A stretch of 28,667 nucleotides of DNA, taken from contig QANT01001497.1 in the NCBI GenBank assembly GCA_003254885.1, positions 116 through 28,782 on the forward strand, in the 5' to 3' direction. This DNA is from Purshia tridentata. Taxonomy: Eukaryota; Streptophyta; Magnoliopsida; Rosales; Rosaceae. Shown piece after piece: positions 23,301 to 28,667 of the stretch. The stretch's first letter is position 1. Each line of letters starts with the position of its first letter. A model generated the notes under the pieces. That model ran no database searches. It was not told the origin of the DNA and saw only the letters and a program-made list of their open reading frames with translations. The position numbers and the translations under genes were made by a program.

Positions 23301-23942
23301 CCAAAACAGATAACTAAAACTTGGTACAAAAGAGAGAAAATTCCATACGCCTAAGCCCAATTTGGAAATAACCAGTGTGTGTATAGTATCAATCATGATA
23401 ACAGCTCAAGTCCATGAAACGCCCTTTTTTTTCGGGCTGAGCTTAGTATACATAAGCACGCAGAATAATGTTCCTATGAATTTTAGAAAGAAAAAGAAAG
23501 GGATATACTGAGAAAACCTTCTGGATAAGTTAAAGCTAACTTTTTTGTTTTCTTTTTATCATACTCGAAATTCAATTTCCTTTCCTCTTTTACCGGTTTT
23601 TTCGGCAGCCAAACACATAATTGAAATAGAAAACTGTAAATTGAAGCAGCATGCACGCGATCTCAGCCGAATACAAATTAGAATGAGGCAAAAAGAAAAA
23701 GACAGAGATCGTGCCTGCTTGTATTGGAACTCGATGGTGTAAGAGAGAAGCATGGGACTGATATCGCCGGCGTCGGGACGCGAGACGGAGACGATGGTGG
23801 CGCTGGGCAACTCGTCGAAAATCCTTGCGGGCTCGCCCGACGAGATGCGGAACGAGAACGACGACGGCGACATCGCCGTCTCCGACCGCAGCTGAAGGAA
23901 CCGGGACCCACTCCCCGACGATATTAACTGCTCTGATTCCAT
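14343..23942 (-). CDS. PLDZ1: Phospholipase D zeta 1 (PX-PH type; 20 coding exons)
   Basis: Hydrolyses membrane phospholipids to phosphatidic acid. This PX/PH subclass is Ca-independent and linked to vesicle traffic, root hairs and phosphate starvation (family knowledge). The protein is 1113 aa against about 1096 in Arabidopsis PLDzeta1. Coding exons in transcript order are 23715-23942, 23027-23128, 22759-22874, 22511-22652, 22042-22212, 20852-21025, 20082-20324, 19869-19985, 19546-19685, 19254-19403, 18836-18992, 18223-18756, 17674-17784, 16860-17006, 16583-16780, 16348-16449, 15601-15732, 15380-15445, 14687-14748 and 14343-14592. All phases agree. PX covers roughly residues 48-205 and PH 225-345. 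HKD1 is HHEKLVIVD (H481, K483, D488) and HKD2 is HSKIMIIDD (H914, K916, D921). There is no C2 domain. The ATG at 23942 gives MESEQL, matching the conserved start, and no in-frame ATG lies upstream. Intron 1 has a GC donor, and intron 16 has U12-like signals. Confidence 0.96.
14820..14998. repeat. Duplicated (CT)n microsatellite block in a PLD zeta intron
   Basis: Two consecutive copies (14820-14906 and 14908-14998) each start with a (CT)n run (24 and 28 bases) and continue with TTTATAAATATATATATTTT and an identical tail ending GGAAGCCTCAGC. Apart from run length they differ by one base (AAATAAC versus AGATAAC). The block lies in the intron between coding exons 18 and 19. Confidence 0.95.
15733..16347 (-). 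other. PLD zeta intron with U12-like splice signals
   Basis: The donor reads GTATCTTTTC, one base from the U12-type consensus GTATCCTTT. Near the acceptor, TCCCTTGACT (15751-15760, minus strand) is one base from the branch consensus TTCCTTRAYY, with the branch A (15753) 20 bases from the 3' splice site. Both signals are imperfect, so a normal U2 intron is still possible. It interrupts the codons right after the second HKD motif. Confidence 0.4.
23129..23714 (-). other. GC-AG intron 1 of PLD zeta
   Basis: Coding exon 1 ends ...TACAAGCAG and is followed by GCACGA instead of a GT donor. The acceptor is ATCTAG, just before TTTAAGTGG. Only this junction yields the conserved [14 protein letters not shown] reading. 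This is the second GC-AG intron in the window. Confidence 0.75.
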
Positions 23943-25424
23943 CGGTTTCGAAATTCGATCACTTCGAGATCGATCAACAAAATTCGATCGAATTCGTATA
24001 TGATGATAACTTTTATTAAAAGAAATAAACAAATGAAATAAATAATAATGAAATGATGAATGAAAGGTTTTGGTAGATCGTGTATGGCGAACGGTTTCGT
24101 TTTCGGATCGTGAATTTGACAGAGGAGAGAGATAGGGAGACGGAATTGGTCAGTTTCGGACTTGTTTTGTAATTTGTATGGAGTTTGTTGTTCACTGCAG
24201 CTCAACAACGTAAAAACCTCTCAAAGTCGAAAGTGGAAACTTCGATTTCGCACTATCCTTTATACGTGCTGAATCAGGAGAGTCGTGTCTCGAGAAACAG
24301 ATTACCAGAGCATGTTGTAAACTAGTAAACTTGTAAACTTAAGTGTCGTGTCTCATTTAATTTTGTTTTTCCAGATTAAATTAAATGTGTCATTTATTTA
24401 TTATATATTTAATGCTGTTAATGATTTGGGATTTATTATATCTAACAGTCTTAAATTCAAGGGTTTGGTTGATCCAAATTTTTGGTCAACTTAATAGGCC
24501 TACTAGAATGGTATGCTTGTTTGAAATTTGTATCAACGTTCAAATTTTGAAACATGGTCGAGCCCGGGCAATTGCACCTTTTTTTTTATCGTAATTTTAT
24601 CCTAGTGGGTTTCAATAGTGACAAATTGACAATCACAAATTGTTACAAATTTTACAAGGTGTAGAAAAGAAGCAGAGGCCATGCCACATGCTAGATGGCT
24701 TTTGTGGGTTGGCATGAATTGCTAGAGAATCATAGAGGCAATGGAGCTCTTCTTGCAGTCGGTTTACAAATGACAACTAGAAATAACCATATAATATGCA
24801 TTGACTTCAAAGGAGCACGTGCTGGTGCTGATGACCGAGCAGCACTTCAACTGGGGATTAAATGCTTAATGTGATTGTTCTGGCACTTCTCAGATAACTG
24901 AGATAACAGCAAAGACATATCACAAATATGAGAAGGAACCATTTATTCTTCACCCTGAAAGAAATCATAAATGGATTTAAACCCATACTGAGCAACAGTA
25001 TGGCCATTTTGGGATGGGGACTAGGGCTGAAAAAACTACAGAACAGCACTGTAAAATGCATTTCAAAGACCCTATTGTCACAATTAGATCCCACAAGACC
25101 TAAATTTAATTATCACAACATAGCAAGCACACATATCAGAGATGTACATTCATCCATGTATGGTGGTGGTGGAACTGGGTCTCAATTTGAATATTTAAAC
25201 ATACTCATTGGCTGATATAATTAACCGATGTCACCAACACATCATTCAAAATATAAGATACTACTGAACTCACTAAGTTTCATGGTTTAGATTGGAAAAT
25301 TTGCCACAAAAACAGAAATTAAAACAACTCACAAAATATAACTTCTATATAAAATTAAAAGTCAGAGCATTAACATATATAGAGTTCTTGTTCTTCAGTG
25401 GTCAGTGCAGAGGTCTCTCACTAC
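23943..25424. other. PLD zeta leader and promoter; L19 3' flank
   Basis: Immediately beyond 23942 is the PLD zeta 5' leader (minus strand), AT-rich and then CT-rich on that strand. I do not see a convincing TATA box. The part nearest 25424 should hold the L19 3' UTR. A 57-codon open frame at 24695-24868 (+) has no recognisable motif. No other gene or RNA can be supported. Confidence 0.5.
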
Positions 25425-27195
<1,771 letters not shown>

Positions 27196-27400
27196 TGTTG
27201 CTCTTCTGGAGCACCTGTAGGGTTTTACGGGGAAACAGAACGCCTGGAGGCTCTTATAAAGGTTGGGTATGTATATATATGGTTAGGGTTTTTAGTGGCT
27301 GAGTAAGTGAGTGACTGCCGAGTTCACGAGTTAACAAGTGTGGGTTAGGGTCGACCGGACTACAAAGTCAGCCAAAGCCCAAGTTGCTGGCACCGGTTCT
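27196..27400 (-). promoter_or_regulatory. L19 promoter: telo-box, site II, TATA-like
   Basis: On the minus strand there is a telo-box AAACCCTAA (27283-27291), a second AAACCCTA-like element within the leader (27218-27226), a site II element TGGGCT (27376-27381) and TATA-like stretches at about 27254-27260 and 27270-27280. Telo-box plus site II (TGGGCY) is the usual promoter code of plant ribosomal protein genes, linking them to growth and TCP factors. Confidence 0.7.
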
Positions 27401-27647
27401 TGAGGCCTATTTCTACGTTTTATCATTCTCAATCTAATATTCTAAAGGTGATTTATAGGCCGGTCCAATTTTTTCTCCTTTCTTAGACTAATACCTTAAT
27501 ACTTTTTTATTTTTGACTAAGGTCTAAAAATATTATTCAGATGTTTTTAATTTAAAAAATATGTAATATTATCCTAAAATTAATGATATGTAAATCTTAA
27601 TATTGTCATAATATTATTATAATATTATTCTAATTGTATATTACTTT

Positions 27648-27773
27648 AATATTGTAATATTATATTATATATCCTAATTAATTATAAGATTTAACTGTAC
27701 CAAACGAACAAATATTGTAATATTATATTATATATCTTAATTAATTATAAGATTTAACTGTACCAAACGAACG
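27648..27773. repeat. Direct tandem duplication, 2 x 63 bp
   Basis: Copies at 27648-27710 and 27711-27773 both contain TAATTAATTATAAGATTTAA followed by CTGTACCAAACGAAC. I see one clear internal difference (C at 27673 versus T at 27736). The GTACCAAA motif recurs in the adjacent foldback element. Confidence 0.9.
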
Positions 27774-27792
27774 ATTGACTTTGGTTTATAAA

Positions 27793-28036
27793 TACATTTC
27801 AATTGTACCAAATCGATCGGCTATGGTTTGTCGGCTTTTATGTTATGGTTTAGCTCTAGGATTTTGGGCTTCGCCCAAAATCTCAGAGCTAAACCCTAAC
27901 ATAACGCCTCTATCGAACATATTCTATACCCTAGAAGGGGATGGGATGAAAAGATGGAATTTACCCTCAAAACTCAGGAAATGAAACAGCTCGAATATAT
28001 ATATACTAACCCAAATATTGGTACAATTGAAATGTA
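27793..28036. mobile_element. Foldback / MITE-like element with nested inverted repeats
   Basis: The outer arms TACATTTCAATTGTACCAA (27793-27811) and its exact inverse complement (28018-28036) are 19 bp each. Inside lies a second, 32-bp near-perfect inverted repeat (27838-27869 with 27873-27904; three mismatches, 3-base loop) containing GGTTTAGCTCT and GATTTTGGGC. The whole is 244 bp, AT-rich and non-coding, as expected for a MITE or foldback element. No clear target-site duplication was identified. Confidence 0.65.
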
Positions 28037-28041
28037 CCTAT

Positions 28042-28667
28042 ATATTTTTTTTATTTTTTCTCTTATTTGTTTAATTATTTTTTATGAGTTAATATATTTT
28101 TTATTATATAATATAAACGGATATTATTATTTATTATTTCAAATTAAAAAATATAAAACTAGATAATCTTGAATGTTTTAACTAAATATGTTTGAACAAA
28201 TATTATCTCTCATTTTAAAAATTGATTCATATTGATTATCTTAATTTTAAGAGATAATCTGAGTCAAAATTTTAAAAAGTCTATTTTTTGGACCTCTGTC
28301 TAAAAAATTGGATTTAAGTATTAATTTAAATTTCTATATAGTTTTAGTCTAAATAATTCTTCAAAATTGGAGCTATTTCTAATTATTCCTTAAAAATAAA
28401 CTCCTAGCACGTGCTCTGCACGTGTCAATTGACATTTATACATATTGTGTAGTTTTTTTATTATATTTTTATATTAATTTTTATTATTTAATAAATTTTA
28501 ACCACTTTTTCTACCTTTTAAGGTAGTAGGGTATTTTTTATTTTTAAAATTTTATTTTATTTTTTATATTTTATAATTATACTCTTATTTATTAAGTTGA
28601 ATGAAAGATATTTATGGTAATTTAAAATTTGGTGAACACGAAAAGTGTCTATTAATTTTATAATAGT
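28042..28667. other. AT-rich flank, no gene
   Basis: Very AT-rich DNA with poly-T/A tracts and no open frame of note. A GCACGTG...GCACGTG pair at about 28408-28425 (AGCACGTGCTCTGCACGTGT) stands out from the background. It is either a G-box-containing palindrome or the tip of a degraded transposon. Confidence 0.5.

Noticed and set aside
24695..24868. 57-codon open frame (+) between PLD zeta and L19
   Set aside because: Not recognisable as any family, short, and without splice partners or promoter. Reported only as part of the flank.
24829..24900. Box C/D snoRNA-like pair (TGATGA and CTGA) near the L19 gene
   Set aside because: No terminal stem and no clear guide next to the D box. Such short boxes occur by chance.
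28390..28430. Helitron end suggested by the paired GCACGTG motif
   Set aside because: Neither the CTRR terminus nor the matching 5' end was found within the window.

Overview
The window is nuclear DNA from a flowering plant, almost certainly a eudicot. It has intron-rich genes with AT-rich introns and long AT-rich intergenic stretches. The encoded proteins match well-known plant families. By rebuilding exons across splice sites I recover five complete protein-coding genes, all open from start to stop, plus one small nuclear RNA gene.

Layout. 1-1240: AT-rich upstream DNA with no gene I can name. 1537-5331 (+): a class 3, diacylglycerol-lipase-like protein (7 coding exons, 642 aa). 7090-9079 (+): a clade E protein phosphatase 2C of the EGR3 type (5 coding exons, 376 aa). 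10066-12015 (+): a small gamma-glutamylcyclotransferase-fold protein (8 exons, 250 aa). 12383-12631 (+): a U4atac snRNA gene with a plant snRNA promoter (USE plus TATA). 13297-13908: a 612-bp segment bounded by 20-bp terminal inverted repeats that carries a decayed LRR receptor-kinase fragment. 14343-23942 (-): phospholipase D zeta 1 with PX, PH and two HKD motifs (20 coding exons, 1113 aa). 25425-27195 (-): cytosolic ribosomal protein L19 (5 exons, 207 aa). 27196-28667: the L19 promoter followed by AT-rich repeats, including a tandem duplication and a foldback element.

The protein genes are not an operon. Two of them (the lipase-like protein and PLD zeta) act on membrane lipids, the phosphatase acts in growth and drought signalling, and L19 is part of the ribosome. 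As I recall the Arabidopsis map, L19, PLD zeta 1 and this PP2C also lie close together there (At3g16780, At3g16785, At3g16800), so the block appears to be conserved gene order.

The most notable find is the U4atac gene, an essential RNA of the minor (U12-type) spliceosome. It would be missed by protein-centred annotation. The window also holds one PLD zeta intron with U12-like splice signals and two GC-AG introns, in the lipase and in PLD zeta. Other points of interest are the TIR-bounded LRR fragment and the nested foldback element near the right end.
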